Shown one piece after another: positions 22,271-35,137 of a stretch of DNA of 64,000 nt. Each line of letters begins with the position of its first letter. Position 1 is the first letter of the stretch. A program made the position numbers and the translations under genes. The DNA is from Hawksworthiomyces lignivorus (Eukaryota > Ascomycota > Sordariomycetes > Ophiostomatales > Ophiostomataceae). Under the pieces are notes generated by a model, which was given only the letters and a program-made list of their open reading frames with translations, did not search any database and had not been told where the DNA came from. The stretch lies in contig NTMA01000003.1 of the NCBI GenBank assembly GCA_002917075.1, forward strand, positions 310,001-374,000, read 5' to 3'.

Positions 22271-25200
22271 ACGAGTCATCTAATCGTACTGCAGAATGGC
22301 AGGTCATCCACGTGCATTCACCTGTTGATTACGATCACCTTCGACAAAAGAAACACCAGTGCTCCGGCAGTAGCTACTTCGTTCTTTTTTCATCATATAT
22401 ATACCCCTTTCTTCCCTTTGTTTACCCTCCCTCTTACCATTTGTGGTGACAAGGGCCATAGAGAGACTCCGTACCTTCGAAGCCGCTTTCAAGCAGCTAT
22501 CGAAAGGCATGGTTTCATAGAACGCCGTTGTTTTCTCTTCTGGGTTGTGGATTTCTGGTACGGTTTTGGCTTTTGGTTTTTGGTCTTGGCTTCTCGCTTT
22601 CATTTTTATGGTTCATATTTCCTTAAAACCTTCCATGGTTCCATGATACAGCAACGTCCGTTTATTAGACTAATACGGAGGCGTCATCTGCCTTGTGACG
22701 ACGGGAGAGTTATGTATATAGATTCGGGCTGGTTCTTCAGTGTTTTCTCGACTTATTTTTTGCTTTTCTCTGTCTCCCAAATCGGGTTTTCAGATCTACA
22801 TAAAAGTTGGACAGGGGGTCTCTGCGGTATTCTTGACATTTTTTTTGTTCTGTCTTTTCCTCCTTTCTGTTTTGAGGTTGGCTCTAGCATTCAGAGAAGA
22901 AAGGTATGGGAAAGTAGCATTGCGTTGGTTTAGTCTGAGAGAAAGCCTTGTCTGTATTTTTTTTACATATAAGCAACGGAAAAGGATAAGGAACGGAAGA
23001 TAAAACTCTCCCCAAAAAAGTTTTCCTCTTTTGATACGAAAAGAAACAATCACATCTCAGTAGCAGTGAAGTATTGAACTCTACAAGGCGACAGAGACTG
23101 CAAGGGCTAGCCTTGTGTTTTCTAATGATTGCGCGTGATCACAACGGTGAAGTAGATGATAACAAAGAAACCGAGAGAGGGCTAGAACGTCTGCAGAATT
23201 TCATCATGCAACACGTTGTACGGAGTATGGTACTATTTGAACGTTGACCTGGTGAGGAGAAGAGAGAAGTTGGTTTCTTTAGATTCCGGTTGTTTTGTTT
23301 TTATTTGCTGTTTTGTCCATACATGATTTTTCTTTCCTCATATACGTGTATGTATATTCTCCTTGCGTCAATTCCACCATTTCCCTTTCCATACTATATG
23401 ACAACACTGCTAAAGCATGATCAGCCTTTTTTGTCTACTTTTTGTTAATTGTTTCTCCTTCCAGTCTCGTCGTCTCGTTCGTGTTCCGAGCAGAACAAGT
23501 GTACAATATGGAAATTGCATTGTTGGAATAAAATAGAATGTTGGATCTTTTATTTCACCAATGATTCCTGGCCATCAAAATAGTAATTCAGCGGCCAGTG
23601 TTACAGCGAAAAAAATATCTCTCTCAACAAAGATAGAAGGGCCTTTGCTTTCTGTGTCATCCTTGAAACTGGAATGGTTCTGTGATTCATGTATATATGT
23701 GTGTGTGTGTGTGTTGTTGGGTTGCACGGCAGCTTCTCATGATTAGCTTTTTTCCTTTCCAAAACCACAAGACATGCATCACAATACGTGCACGTGGAAG
23801 TAGATTGAGTTCTGCAATGCGACATATTTTCAGACTTTCCAAGCTACGGGTTTCTCGCTTTCCCTATCTCTTCTTCTGTCTAACATGAGAAGCCTTCTTC
23901 AAACTCTAAAACTATGGCTTGCGCAGGTACTCGAACCAACGGCCAATAGGCGGGAAGAAAGTAGATGTCAAGTCAGGCATTCTCTATATAAGGTTAAACC
24001 AGTATGAGATGAATTAAAGATTGGCGAGTGACGACTTGCTGCACCAGAGAAGAAGAGATGACGGACTACAATCCCGAACCGTACACTGGTCCTAGCCGCA
24101 GCAGGACCCCAAACAAAATACGCGTAAGTACCTCCAGGGCAGCAACCATTAAAGGCTCCAGAAGAGAAGTAAACGGAGGCAAACACAGAAATAAGTAACA
24201 CTGACATGGGTTCGGATTGCCAGATAGAGAGAGCGTGGGGGAAGAGGTCTCAAAATTAAGACAAAGAGAAAACAAGATAAATTAGATTTTCCAAGCTTAA
24301 TTACGCTCTTCTATGGGCTTTGATTTCTTTTTCAGTATGCAATGAAAGAAGCCAAAAACAAATGGAAAATGAAAGTGCTGGAGACGAAAGCAGCAATCCA
24401 GAACCTCTTGGCTAAAGTGATTACGACTATACCAAATGGAGAAGGGGTTCGATGTAGAGAACGGAACCAGATATCTCGATTTTCAAAAAGGCCTGCTAGC
24501 ACTTGCCTGTTTATTGGCCTCTGGTAGCAGTGATGGAAATTTTCTTGCATCATCGTACAAAAACTCAACGACCTTGATCTTGCTGGAAAGCTTGCCCGTG
24601 AACGAATTCTAGACTTTGGTTCGGGGGTCCAAGCCGTGACAAGCGGCTCAAGGCATAGTGAGAACACCAACAAGGCTATATCCAACAAAAGGAGAACGTG
24701 CATTTCCTCTCTCTTTTCTATTATGCCTTGCCATGCTCCTCACAGCCTTTTCAGTCCCGTCAAGCTGGAACGCAAAAGGAAGATGTTGACAAAATGGCAA
24801 TCTGCATTATGTCTAGCCATGTGGTAATTTCCTCTTCAAAATCCAGAGCATAATGCGATTACTATCACTGCCTTCTTCTTTTGTATTGTCACAGCTGCAG
24901 ACGATAGATAGTCACCGTTTTGCTTGCCTTTCAGGTCTGGTGTTTTATTTTTATTTTCATTTGTATTTTTTTTGGCTTTGTTTTATCAGGCTCGGTTTTT
25001 CATCGGCTGATCTACCTCATGGCTTAAGACGAGACAAGAGGTTTAAGACATTTCGTGGAACAAGAAGAAGGAATCTACCCGGAAGGGCGGAATCGATCTC
25101 GAGAGGTCTTAAGGGTCATGGCGTGCTAGTATTCCTTGGAGCCTCGCCCTTTTATTCCTCATTTCTCATATTCTACGATATTGGTGGGCTCTTGCACGTC

Positions 25201-28137
25201 ACTGCTTAAAAATTCAAGCAAGGCAGCAGAACGGTTGGGGCACTGCCGATGCCGGAAAAGCTTCGCTAGAACACAAGTCGGCCGGGCACGCTGACGAGAC
25301 GAGACATGCGCCCTTATCCGAGAGGCCATGTCTGACGTTCAAGCGAGACATACGCAGATATTGAAGCCGTCTGATGCTGGCAAAGGGACACGGCAAATAC
25401 ACAGTAGCAGTTCATCAAGTCCCATCACCTCGACCGAGGAGGGGTAAAATGTGAATGGACGGTTCGCATATGATGTGGTCTGGTAGGTTGAAAGACTTCA
25501 TGACGGGCACCTGCATATAGGGGGCAGGGATGGCAAATGATAAATAAAGAGCAAATGATATATGGCAGATGGAAGATATGCAAGCTATTAAGCAAGCTCA
25601 CTGCTGGTGAGGGAAGCAGAAGACGCAGAATGGTAATAGGCAAAATGGAAAAGACTGCCCGCGGGATGACCAAAGGAAGACAGACCAGACACCAGCAAGG
25701 CGGGATTTGAAAAGATAAAAAAAATGATCCGAGCAAGTACGGGATACATAAAACACCATAAAAAGTAAAGATGAACACTACAAAAAAAAAGGCAATATAG
25801 AGATCATGCAGAGCAGCCATCATCTCATCGAGATTGATGAAGAAGCCTTCTCTGGGATACGCCTTTATCAAAAGGGTGGGAGCGAAGCTCATTGGCAGAA
25901 CGGCGGAGGAAAATGGAGGGTGACAATCTCTCTTTGTAAACTGGCGGTGGAGAGGACAAAGAGGGAAAAGACAGAAAACCCTATCCTGGTGATCCTCATC
26001 CTCTGTCGATAAGCAGTACATGTCGGTTGACAGATTGGCAAAGTGAGAGCACTCGTGAGCAAAAAAATTTCCTCAAAAAAGCCGGTGTCCTACACCGATT
26101 CTTCAGCACTTCAAACAAGATAGAAAAAAATGCGAGTTGCGCCAGCGTTAGCGCTGCGCTTGCTAAACTTATTGCGTATTTCTTGGCTCTACTTTCTGGT
26201 TCGGGTGTGTCACAGTTGGCATCGTATTTGATGCTGGAGGGAGCGATCATGCTCGTCGTGCATGGGGCGACGGGATAGGGCACGCTCCGCTCTTATTACT
26301 GTTAAACAGATATCGTACGTGTTCGGAGCACATGCGAGAACGAGGGAGAAATACGGCGCAGAAGGACTGCCTTGAAGGCAGACGTGAGCGAAATGCGGCA
26401 GACAAATAGGACGACACAGCAGCAGCCTGCTCTGATAGCCCTTCCAATGTACGAGGTTGATTTTTGTGACTGCAAAGAGTGTCCAAGATGGTGTCGTGCT
26501 TGGAGGTGGGTGGTAGTTAGACCAGAAAAACTAGCATTAAAGCAGCAAGGACCAAGCCAGGATAGACGCATTTGCTGCGCATTATTCCCATCCAGTGATA
26601 CTGGCGGGCTTGTGTGCTCATCTCTAAAAGGGGGAGGCGGAAGGCAAGAGAAATATCAGCATTGGCATAGTAAAACTGAGAAGGAAACAGCCTCCTCTCA
26701 TGTGTCGAGCAGATCGCCGTCTGATGCATATGGCCCAATGCAGGTTGCCTCCACTTGGGGCTGCCGCTGATCGCCCGGTCTCCTTCGTCACGTAAACCAT
26801 GGTCTCTAGCCAGGTAAAAAATGGGTTGAAGATAGGAGAAAAGCGACAGAAAATGAAAGGCGGAGAAAGACAGAGAAGGAAAGAGAAACCGCAAGATCTC
26901 TCGTATTGTGCTTCGTACAGCCTTTCCTAGCAGCAGGCGTCTTGTTCAGGACATGCCAAATACGTACAGCTAGCTCATCGAAGTGTCCGATGACTTTTTT
27001 ACACCCATTCTCTTTGTTGTTTCGTACCAGTATATTGCGGAGCTGTACGGGACCTGCAGTACTCCATCCGTGTTATATATTTGTACGGACCGTAAAAGAG
27101 CAGGTTTGCATTCAAAGGCTATGTAGTTTTCATTGTTCTATTTTCCATGTCTTGGCAAGTTTTGGCACGTCTGTGGGCTTGGACACATTTTGGACAGCAC
27201 CACAAAAAAGACAAGGGTCTGGATCTGGGAACGAGGTGCACCACTTTAGAGAAAGAAACAAAAAAAAAAACAAAAAAAGTCATTATCATCTGCTTTGTAC
27301 TCCGTACTCCGTACGTACGAATACGTGCTCGGTAGCATGTCGCATTGCTGTGCCATAAGTAGAAAATAGCACGCCCTTTAGCATATGGGATTGAAGGGGA
27401 TCTCCTCCTTTTCATTACCTCTCCCAGCCAATGCGACGGCGGCATTCGTGCTCTTCCATCATTTTTGCTCTGCAGCAATTAAATGGATTGTGGGGAGGTC
27501 ATCGGGACGCCGCGGGTTGAGAAACAGGGTTGGACGGATGGATGGGGGTGCTTGGATGGGGGATTTGTCTCGTCAGTCGAGAGGTTCCTGCGTGTTTTGA
27601 GTGTGTGAGATTTGGAGGCCTGGGTCGTTTTGTGTGGTGTGTGCTGGTCAGACAAAAAGGACAAAGCCAGGGTAGTGGCTCGTGGTTTTTGCCTAGGTGG
27701 TTCTGTTGTTGTGATGGTTATGTTGGCTCTGGTGTGGCGGCTAGTGGGATGATGAGAGACAGCCCGTAGTCTGGGCTCAGACTTCAGATACACCTTACGA
27801 GATCAGTTCCAGCTCTGCATGCGGGTTTCCCTTCTCTCCCCCTCGAGCCCCTTCAAAATACGAGTACAGAATACGTTATACGCAGACAGGCGTCAAACGG
27901 GAACACAAAACGGACTCGAACGAAAAAAGACGGCATAATCAGACAGGAAAAGGAGAAACACCGCCAACCAGGCCCGGCCAAAACAAGCCAAAAACCAACC
28001 AAGTCAAACAAGGCCAACCAGAACGGCTGGTCATCCGCCCATTGTCGGGGCTGCGTTATGCCACAATGGGATGACGAGTGGGAAAGGCGACAGCATGCCG
28101 ACAGAAGGCGCCAGAAGGTCAGAGGAACAGCGAGACT

Positions 28138-28139
<2 letters not shown>

Positions 28140-28171
<32 letters not shown>
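28140..28171. repeat. Homopolymer of 32 A
   Basis: An uninterrupted A run in intergenic DNA. No upstream coding sequence suggests a retrotransposed poly(A) tail. Confidence 0.95.
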
Positions 28172-28177
<6 letters not shown>

Positions 28178-30907
28178 GTAAGATACATTTAGAACAAAAA
28201 TAAAACAGACTAATTACGAAATGTATATGTCGAAACGCTCTGCTTGGCGGGCTTGCGGGGCTATTGGATTGGGTGGCCATTTGAGTCTCCTCACCCGTTG
28301 GAGACGATGTTGGAACCCCCATCAGGAGAGAAAATTTGTTGTGCTGCTGTGCTGCCGTGTTGAGTACGGAGCGCAATTATGAGCACGCAGCATGAAGGTA
28401 CAACGTACAATACGCAGGACAGAGGCGATGGGGGCGAGTCTGAAGAATGCCCCAGTTGACACTAGTCTGGCGATGAATTGGATCTCAACGTATCGGTATT
28501 ACTGGAGCGTTCTCGCCCACCCTGCTAATATTGTTGGTTGTTGCTCTGGTGGTGCACTTGTTTGAAGGCGATATGCACATGACAACTTCATCTTGAAGAG
28601 ATTCATGCTTCGCAAGTGTAACTGCGACTACACGTACATACGACGCAGCTCTCGTACTCGCACTAGAATAGGGGAGACAGATATTCAGAGATAGGCCTTG
28701 AAGCGAGAACAAAACAAAACAGCGCCGAAACCGAATTTTTTTTTCCTATTTTGATACGCTATTTTGCTCTGTCTTTAATTGCAGTGGACCTCGATATTAG
28801 CGTCGCGGGACGATAATTTAATTGGTGAGTGGATCCATGCTATTTCTTCTTTCCCGTTGCTAGGAAGGGAGTGGACGACAGACTGTGACCCACAACGTTT
28901 GTATCGTAGCTCGCCCGTTTCCTTGCAATTTTTTTTTAACCTTCTTCGCAGCCCTTTCTCCATCTATCTGCACGGTAATAGGTACAGTATGACTGCTTAA
29001 AATGTTCTCATGGCAGCTTCTTGTATACGATGTGCATGTCACAAGCGCGGAAAGATGGTTCAGGGACGCATGGCCGACTGGCCGAGCTCGCAACTAACTA
29101 CATGTTACCTACTCGCTGGTAAGAGGGGACCAGGTATCTTGTCTTGCATCAAATTAAGGGACATTCTATTTTGTTTTGTTTTCGGTCCTGATTTGATGGT
29201 CGGATCGGCGCACCTCGAAGAGGATACTCCGTACAATAAACTCAACTTGCGTAGTAAGCGTATGTACATCTAGAGAGATGACGATCGATGACAGAAGGGC
29301 TGGCACTGGGTCATACAGTGCTATTTCCTTTTCTTTTCTTTTCTCAAGACATATTGTGTTGCGGCTAGCTGAGTGTGTGTGTGTTATCAGACTTTTTCGT
29401 CCAAGAACGAAAAAAAAAAAAAATGAAAAAAATGAAAAAAATTGTCACATGGCGCTTGCAGGCTGCTGCAACATCGTGCCTGCCTCTTCTTTCTGGCCTG
29501 ACCCACAAGTTCGTTCAATCATGATCCAGTTCATTATTAGGGAGGATATGCACTGCGACCTATGAGGCCCACAAAAATGCCGGTACTTTGCAGGCAAGTA
29601 TCTCTAGCGCGTCGCCCTGTATTAGACGTGACTGCTCCGTATATGTACGTGTACGAGAGTTTCGTTTTCATCACTCCTTGAGCGAAAACGAGGGCGTTGT
29701 AGAGGAAGAAGAAGCTACTGTATAGTTACTCGCACGACTGCCTGCCCATGCCCTGCCTGTCCTTATGCCACAGGCAACTATTACAGCTTTGAGGTCTATT
29801 CTGTACTTTTCTTCGCACAGGATGCTTCCTCTCTAGCCTGGCAAGCCTTTTCGGGGTACATTAGCTTGGACGTAAACCGCCGTGGCGCCACGTTTTCTTG
29901 TCGAGGATAAAGTGCGGACGATAATGCAGCCATGCTCCCTCCGGCTTTCTATTTTCCTTGTGCCAGTGTTGCGGCGGTTTCCGCGAAGAAAGCCTGCACA
30001 TCCCTCTGTGCACTGAACTGTGTATCAGGCTTTCTTTGTCTCCCATCCCCCTTTCGTTTCCCCAACCCGTCCTTTCCGATTTTGCCGCCGTTCTATTAGA
30101 TCGTGACGCTCTCGCCTTGGACCCTTTTGCTGGCCTCTAACAGCTTGTCTGGCCACAAAGGTCAAACCGCCAAAATACTTCAACGTAATATCTCTCGCTC
30201 TTTTACAGTGCACAGATTGCTCCGTAATATGCGTAGTGCAAAGCCCCTAATGCAGGACGAGAAGTAGAATGGAGAAATGGAGAAAGAAAGAGCAAGAAAA
30301 CTCTTGCTCCTGTCGCCCCTGTGCCAAGCGGGCCGGCGACGATAACTCTCGAAGCCTGCTCCCCTACGGAGCACTCAACCACTCGTCTCCCTTCACGACG
30401 AAATGATGATCTGAGCCTGTGCACAAACCCTACGGTGGCGTCGTTGCCACAAGCAGAAACTATGATTGTCCCTTGCCTGGGAGCATTATCCACTGACCCC
30501 TGCCCGGGCGTTAATATACGTGTGTATGTATGTACATTTCCTACCCCCCCTGCGCTGGCCGTGCAATTTCACTACCAAAAAAAAAAAACCTAGAAAAGTG
30601 TGTCTTACGAACCCAAAAAAAAGCATAGGACAAAAAAAAAAGGAAATTTAAAAAAAGAAATTTTAAAAAGGGGGAAGCCATCTCACGGCGTGCAGAGCAA
30701 CCCCAGCAACAGCGTCTCAACGCGAGAGAAAGTGCGGTGGAGGCTAGAAAAGGGGACGATGCTTTTTGTTCCTTGCTGTATGGCCAGGTCCATGTATGGA
30801 GTACCGTATCGTGCATGTAAGCCTACGGAGCACGTACGATACAGAAGCGAGATAGCCAGCCATAGCAAGTAGCAAACAGCCAAACAAATAGCCAAACAAA
30901 CAGCAAG

Positions 30908-30931
30908 CAGCCAAGCAGCCAAGCAGCCAAG
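30908..30931. repeat. AGCCAAGC octamer repeat, 3 copies
   Basis: Three exact octamers, preceded by looser AGCCAAACAAA-type copies from about 30878. Confidence 0.7.
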
Positions 30932-31805
30932 TATGGCGGGTGCGTCGTAGGATGAGGGACGAAAGAGCCGCCCAGGTGGTCCAAAGGGAGAAAGGCGCAC
31001 AGCTTTGCGTCGAGGGAGGCGACTCTGATTAGTGTAAATTGCAAGGCCAATTTCAGAATCGGGCAATCACCACGAACAAAATCCACCACGCGACTGGCCT
31101 ACTGGCAAGCTGGCGAATCTGGCAAGCTGGCATGCTAATGAGCGAGGTACGCAATGGGCGTCTGTATGTACGTGTGAGTGTGTAGTCATACTGTATGTAG
31201 GTTACGAGCACAAAGCTTGCCTTGTCTATCTAACTATCCCTCCCCGCCTTTCTCTGTGTCTCTCCTCCTTCAGTACTCCCGTACTCGTACGTGTTGACCC
31301 ATTCGCCATCAGAGCTCCCTTTCCCCCCTTTCAGAACCAGGCAAAACCTGAAGGCGTCTCTCACACAGGCGGTCCAAGTGCTTCCTTGACTCCTCCCCTT
31401 CATTCAATCTTTATGCTCTCCCGGCCAATCACTAGGATAATGTACATAGTACAAAGTACTTCATTCACTGCACATGCGGATCTCTCCTCCACCCATACCA
31501 CTTTGCTCTTTCCTCATGTCTTGTCTTCCTTCCTCGTCCACACTTACACCCCCCCCCCCCCTACCTACCTATGTAGCAGAGAGAGCAAGCACAGTCCAGT
31601 TCCTGCTCTGTGCCTACCTCCTTTGCTCCTTCCCTTCTCTTTTTAAAATAGACCTTCTTTCCGTTTCTTCTCGTTTCCTGTCTTCTTCTTTTTCTCTCTC
31701 CTCTTCTCTCTCTCCTCACCCTTTTCTGTTGTTCTTCCAAATACCCCAAACTTGACAAGTTCAAGACGAAACCCTAATACTCCTTTTCTTTCCATTTTCT
31801 CTTGT

Positions 31806-31900
31806 GATACCCATATTTTTTATAGTCTTTTAGTTTTATTTTTCTTTTCACTTTGAGATACCCTCGATACCCTTCGATACCCTAATCTCCAAAGATACCC
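31806..31900 (+). promoter_or_regulatory. Cluster of five GATACCC heptamers
   Basis: GATACCC occurs at 31806, 31857, 31866, 31876 and 31894, all in one orientation and 107-200 bp before the PH-gene ATG. Each contains a GATA core. It could be a promoter or leader element; binding by a GATA factor is an inference. Confidence 0.4.
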
Positions 31901-32006
31901 AGTTGACTTTCGTCACTAACAAAAAAAAAAGTAACAATCAAGCTTCTCAAGCTGCATCTCACCATTTCCAAACTTTAAAACCACAAACTACATACCTACC
32001 GTCGCA

Positions 32007-33800
32007 ATGGCCGAAGAACAGAAGCCCGTTGAGGTCCCCGCCGTCGAGGCCCCTGCCGCCGAGCCCGCCGCCGCTGTCGAGGCCGCCCCTGCCGCTGAGG
32101 CTCCCGCTGCTGAGGCCCCTGCTGAGGCCGCTCCCGCTGCTGAGGCTGCCGCCGAGCCCGCCGCCGAGACCGCTGCTCCTGCTGAGGAGGCTCCTAAGGA
32201 GGAGGTCAAGCCTATCGAGGAGGGTGTCCTCGAGGCTAAGGGCTCCGGCTTCCCCAAGTACGTATTATGCCGTTGCCTCTTAGGGGAGAGGTTGGATTTA
32301 AGCAATTGAGCGTAGACCCACAGCGCTAACAAATTCAACAGGAACCTGCTCTACGCCAAGAAGTTCTTCTGGTTCGGCTCTGAGCCTGTGACCAAGGAGG
32401 ACCTCGCTGCCTACCTGAAGACCGAGAAGGTCACCGATGCCGCCCACCACATCGTGTCCTGGGCTTCCGAGACCGGCAAGGGCCTTCTCTTCTACAGCGA
32501 GAAGCTTGGTGACAAGTCCACCGCCCACGGTGTTGTCCACCTGGTAAGTAACCGCCGCAGTTCTCGTAAATCCGTACTATTGTAGCTGTTCACTGTAACA
32601 TTGTACTAATACCTCTTTCAGGCTGACGCCACTGAGCCGGCCACTGAGGGTTCGAACAAGTTCCACTTCACGTCCAAGGGCCACAAGCACACTTTCAAGG
32701 CGAGCAGCACTGCTGAGCGTGACAACTGGGTGAGCCAGCTTAAGGCCAAGATCGCCGAGGCCAAGGAGCTCGCTGGCACCGTTACCGAGAGTGAGACCTA
32801 CAAGGCGACCCTGGCGTCGTTCAAGCCCGCCAAGAAGGAGGAGAAGAAGCCGGAGGAGGCTCCCGCCGCTGAGGCTGCTGCCCCCGCTGAGGCTGAGGCC
32901 CCTGCTGCCGCCGAGGAGGCTCCTAAGGAGGAGGCCCCCAAGGAGGAGAAGAAGGAGGAGCCCAAGCGCCGCTCTGCCTCCCGCAAGCGGGCTTCCATCT
33001 TCGGTAACCTGATCGGTGGTGGCAAGAAGGAGGAGAAGAAAGAGGCTGCTCCCACTGAGGCTGCTGCCCCCGCTGAGGCTGAAGCTGCTCCCGCTGCCGA
33101 GCCCGCCGCTGAGGCCCCCAAGGAGGAGGCTGCCGCTCCTGCTGAGGCTGCTCCTGCCGAGGCTGAGGCTGCTGCTCCGGCTGCTGAGGCTCCCAAGGAA
33201 GAGGTCAAGACCCCTACGACCAAGCGTGGCAGCATCTTCGGCAACCTCGGCTTCTCTAAGAAGAAGGTCGAAGCTGAGGCTGGCCCGGCTACCCCCGCCA
33301 AGGATGCCCCTGCTGAGCCTGCTGCTGTCTCCGAGACCGCTCCCGTGATCCCGGCTGTCGAGACCAGCGAGCCCCTGTCCACCGACGTCGCTGCTCCTGC
33401 CGAGGCCGCAGCTGCCGAGACTCCTGCTGAGGATGCCCCCGCTACCAACGGCGAGAAGAAGGAGGTCAAGAGCGAGAAGCGCAAGTCTTCGCTCCCCTTC
33501 GGCCTTGGTGGCAAGAAGGACAAGTCTGATGACGAGAAGAAGCCCGGTGGCTTCTCTCGTCTCCGCAACACCGTCCGCCTGGGCCGCAAGGACAAGTCCC
33601 CCGGCCCCGCCAAGACCGAGGAGGCTGCTGCTGCTGAGGACAAGCCCGCCGAGGCCGAAGCCTCCAAGGACGCCGAGGCCCCTGCTGAGGCTGCCCCTGC
33701 TGAGGCTGAGGCTGCTGCCCCTGCTGCTGCTGCTGTTGAGGAGGCTGCTGTCGAGGCTCCTGCCGTTGCTGCCACTCCCCAGGTTGCTGCTACCGCATAG
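32007..33800 (+). CDS. PH-domain protein with Ala/Glu/Pro/Lys-rich tails
   Basis: Three exons: 32007-32257, 32342-32543, 32622-33800; 543 aa. Introns of 84 and 78 bp have GTACGT and GTAAGT donors and GCTAAC or ACTAAT branch sites. Residues about 85-195 are a pleckstrin-homology domain, from NLLYAKKFFWFG to the final helix with the conserved Trp (ERDNWVSQLKAK). Both flanks are built of Glu-Ala-Pro repeats. Basic islands punctuate the C-terminal tail: ASIFGNL, GSIFGNLGFSKKK and SSLPFGLGGKK. Codon use is strongly biased (AAG, GAG, GCT/GCC, CTC), which in fungi marks high expression. Annotated relatives are sometimes named after fission-yeast Meu6; I am not sure this is the orthologue. PH domains usually bind phosphoinositides, so a cell-cortex role is plausible but inferred. 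Confidence 0.85.
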
Positions 33801-35137
33801 AATGCGCGCATTAATTCGCTCTTCAAACGGCGCCGATGATGTTGGCTAGATTGACTTTGGTGGTTCGATGTTGTCCTCGGTAAAGCTCTGCCCCTGGTCC
33901 TCCCTCCTGTTTGCCGTTGAAAACGCATCAACAACATTGTGGGGCAACCTAAAATCATCTTTTTTTCATTGTCGTTCGTGGTTTGGTTTGGGTTGTTCGG
34001 TTTCTGCATTTAAGATACCCTGTCAGAAAAACAGTTCGCTTGAGTACATGTTGACCGCTCGGCCTCATTGTCCAAGTTGACTTTTCTATTTGCTCTTGTG
34101 CTCTTGCTTTCCTTCTAACTTTTCCTTTTTTTTTCCGATGTTGAAGATATTATACAAAACAAAAAAAGAATTACTGTTGCACCCTACATATCCTGTTAGC
34201 TTTTTCTATTTTGATATCGTACGTATACCCACATGTTTGGATAGGTGGTTTTTCTTGTTACCTTCCGTTCTTATGTTAGACTCTTCACTCTCGTGTTGCT
34301 GATGAGAGTTCGGATCTAATACATTTCAAAAGTTTGGTTTTCTGGGCAAGGAGCTGACGCTTCTGAGAGGTGGAAGAGGGCAAAATAATATTTGGACACA
34401 GGGGAGAAAGCTGGGAACACCATCGCCAAACGGATACTCCGTTCCTTTACCGTGTAAACCACGGAAAATCTAATAATAGCTAATAAACACTCGCGTTTAC
34501 ATAAAAGATACTTTGTAGATGACTTTAGGCTTTGCTACGTGTGCATGTCTCTTTATGGATGGTTACGACGAATCTGTTGAATTTGATACTGCTGCTCGTG
34601 TGTTTTGTATAATAAATGTTATTCTCTTACCAGTGTGTGTGGTATCTCGTTTTCATGAACCAAAACCTTTCCCCTTAGTGGTGGATTCCCTACTCGGTAT
34701 AATCATCTGTCCTCCAATGGTGTGTATAATATCTCAATTCCTTTTAGTTCTCGTCCTTCATGTGCTCCGTTATGAGAAAAAAAGTGTACAACAAATTTTG
34801 CTTCCTTCCTAGACGCCAAGGACCAGGCCGCGGATCCGTTTTCGCCTTGACAAAGGACGTGACTATAACAAAAACGCAACGCAGAAAACACAAACGCCAC
34901 CTTGTTCTGTGTATGCATGCCCATTAGTAATAGCTACCGAAAACGCTCTTTGCATGCTTTCCAAATAGAAACAAGCAGTGGTAAAATGAATGAATAAATA
35001 ATGTATACATCGTTGCATCCTAGCGAACTGCGGGAGTAAGTGGTGGGGTATATGCGAAATAAAAGAAGAAGGTAAAAAAGAAGAAGTGACGAAGAATAGA
35101 GCACCGTATGCTACAACTCTATGCGAGTTGGTGAGCG
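33801..35137. other. Intergenic region between convergent genes
   Basis: This is the tail-to-tail spacer between the PH gene and the histidine-kinase gene, AT-rich with long T tracts, presumably carrying both 3' UTRs. I see no gene. Confidence 0.6.

Larger units (their letters stand above)
22271..32006. other. 9.7 kb gene-free region
   Basis: This lies downstream of the Sfp1-like gene and upstream of the PH-domain gene. No ORF on either strand shows a family resemblance, splice-linked partners or codon bias. It holds many copies of the TACTCCGTA-type motif (for example 23219, 27298, 28363, 29225, 29634, 30218, 30363, 30823), a 32-A run, a 13-C run (31549-31561), octamer repeats near 30908-30931 and a 13-bp direct repeat near 31102-31131. 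Near 31380-31760 it becomes pyrimidine-rich, as expected for the PH gene promoter. Confidence 0.6.

Noticed and set aside
25425..26021. 198-aa minus-strand hydrophobic ORF
   Set aside because: Hydrophobicity reflects A/T tracts; no family resemblance, codon bias or splice context.
28140..28171. Poly(A) run as a sign of a retrotransposed gene or LINE tail
   Set aside because: No coding or element sequence precedes it on either strand and no target duplication is visible.
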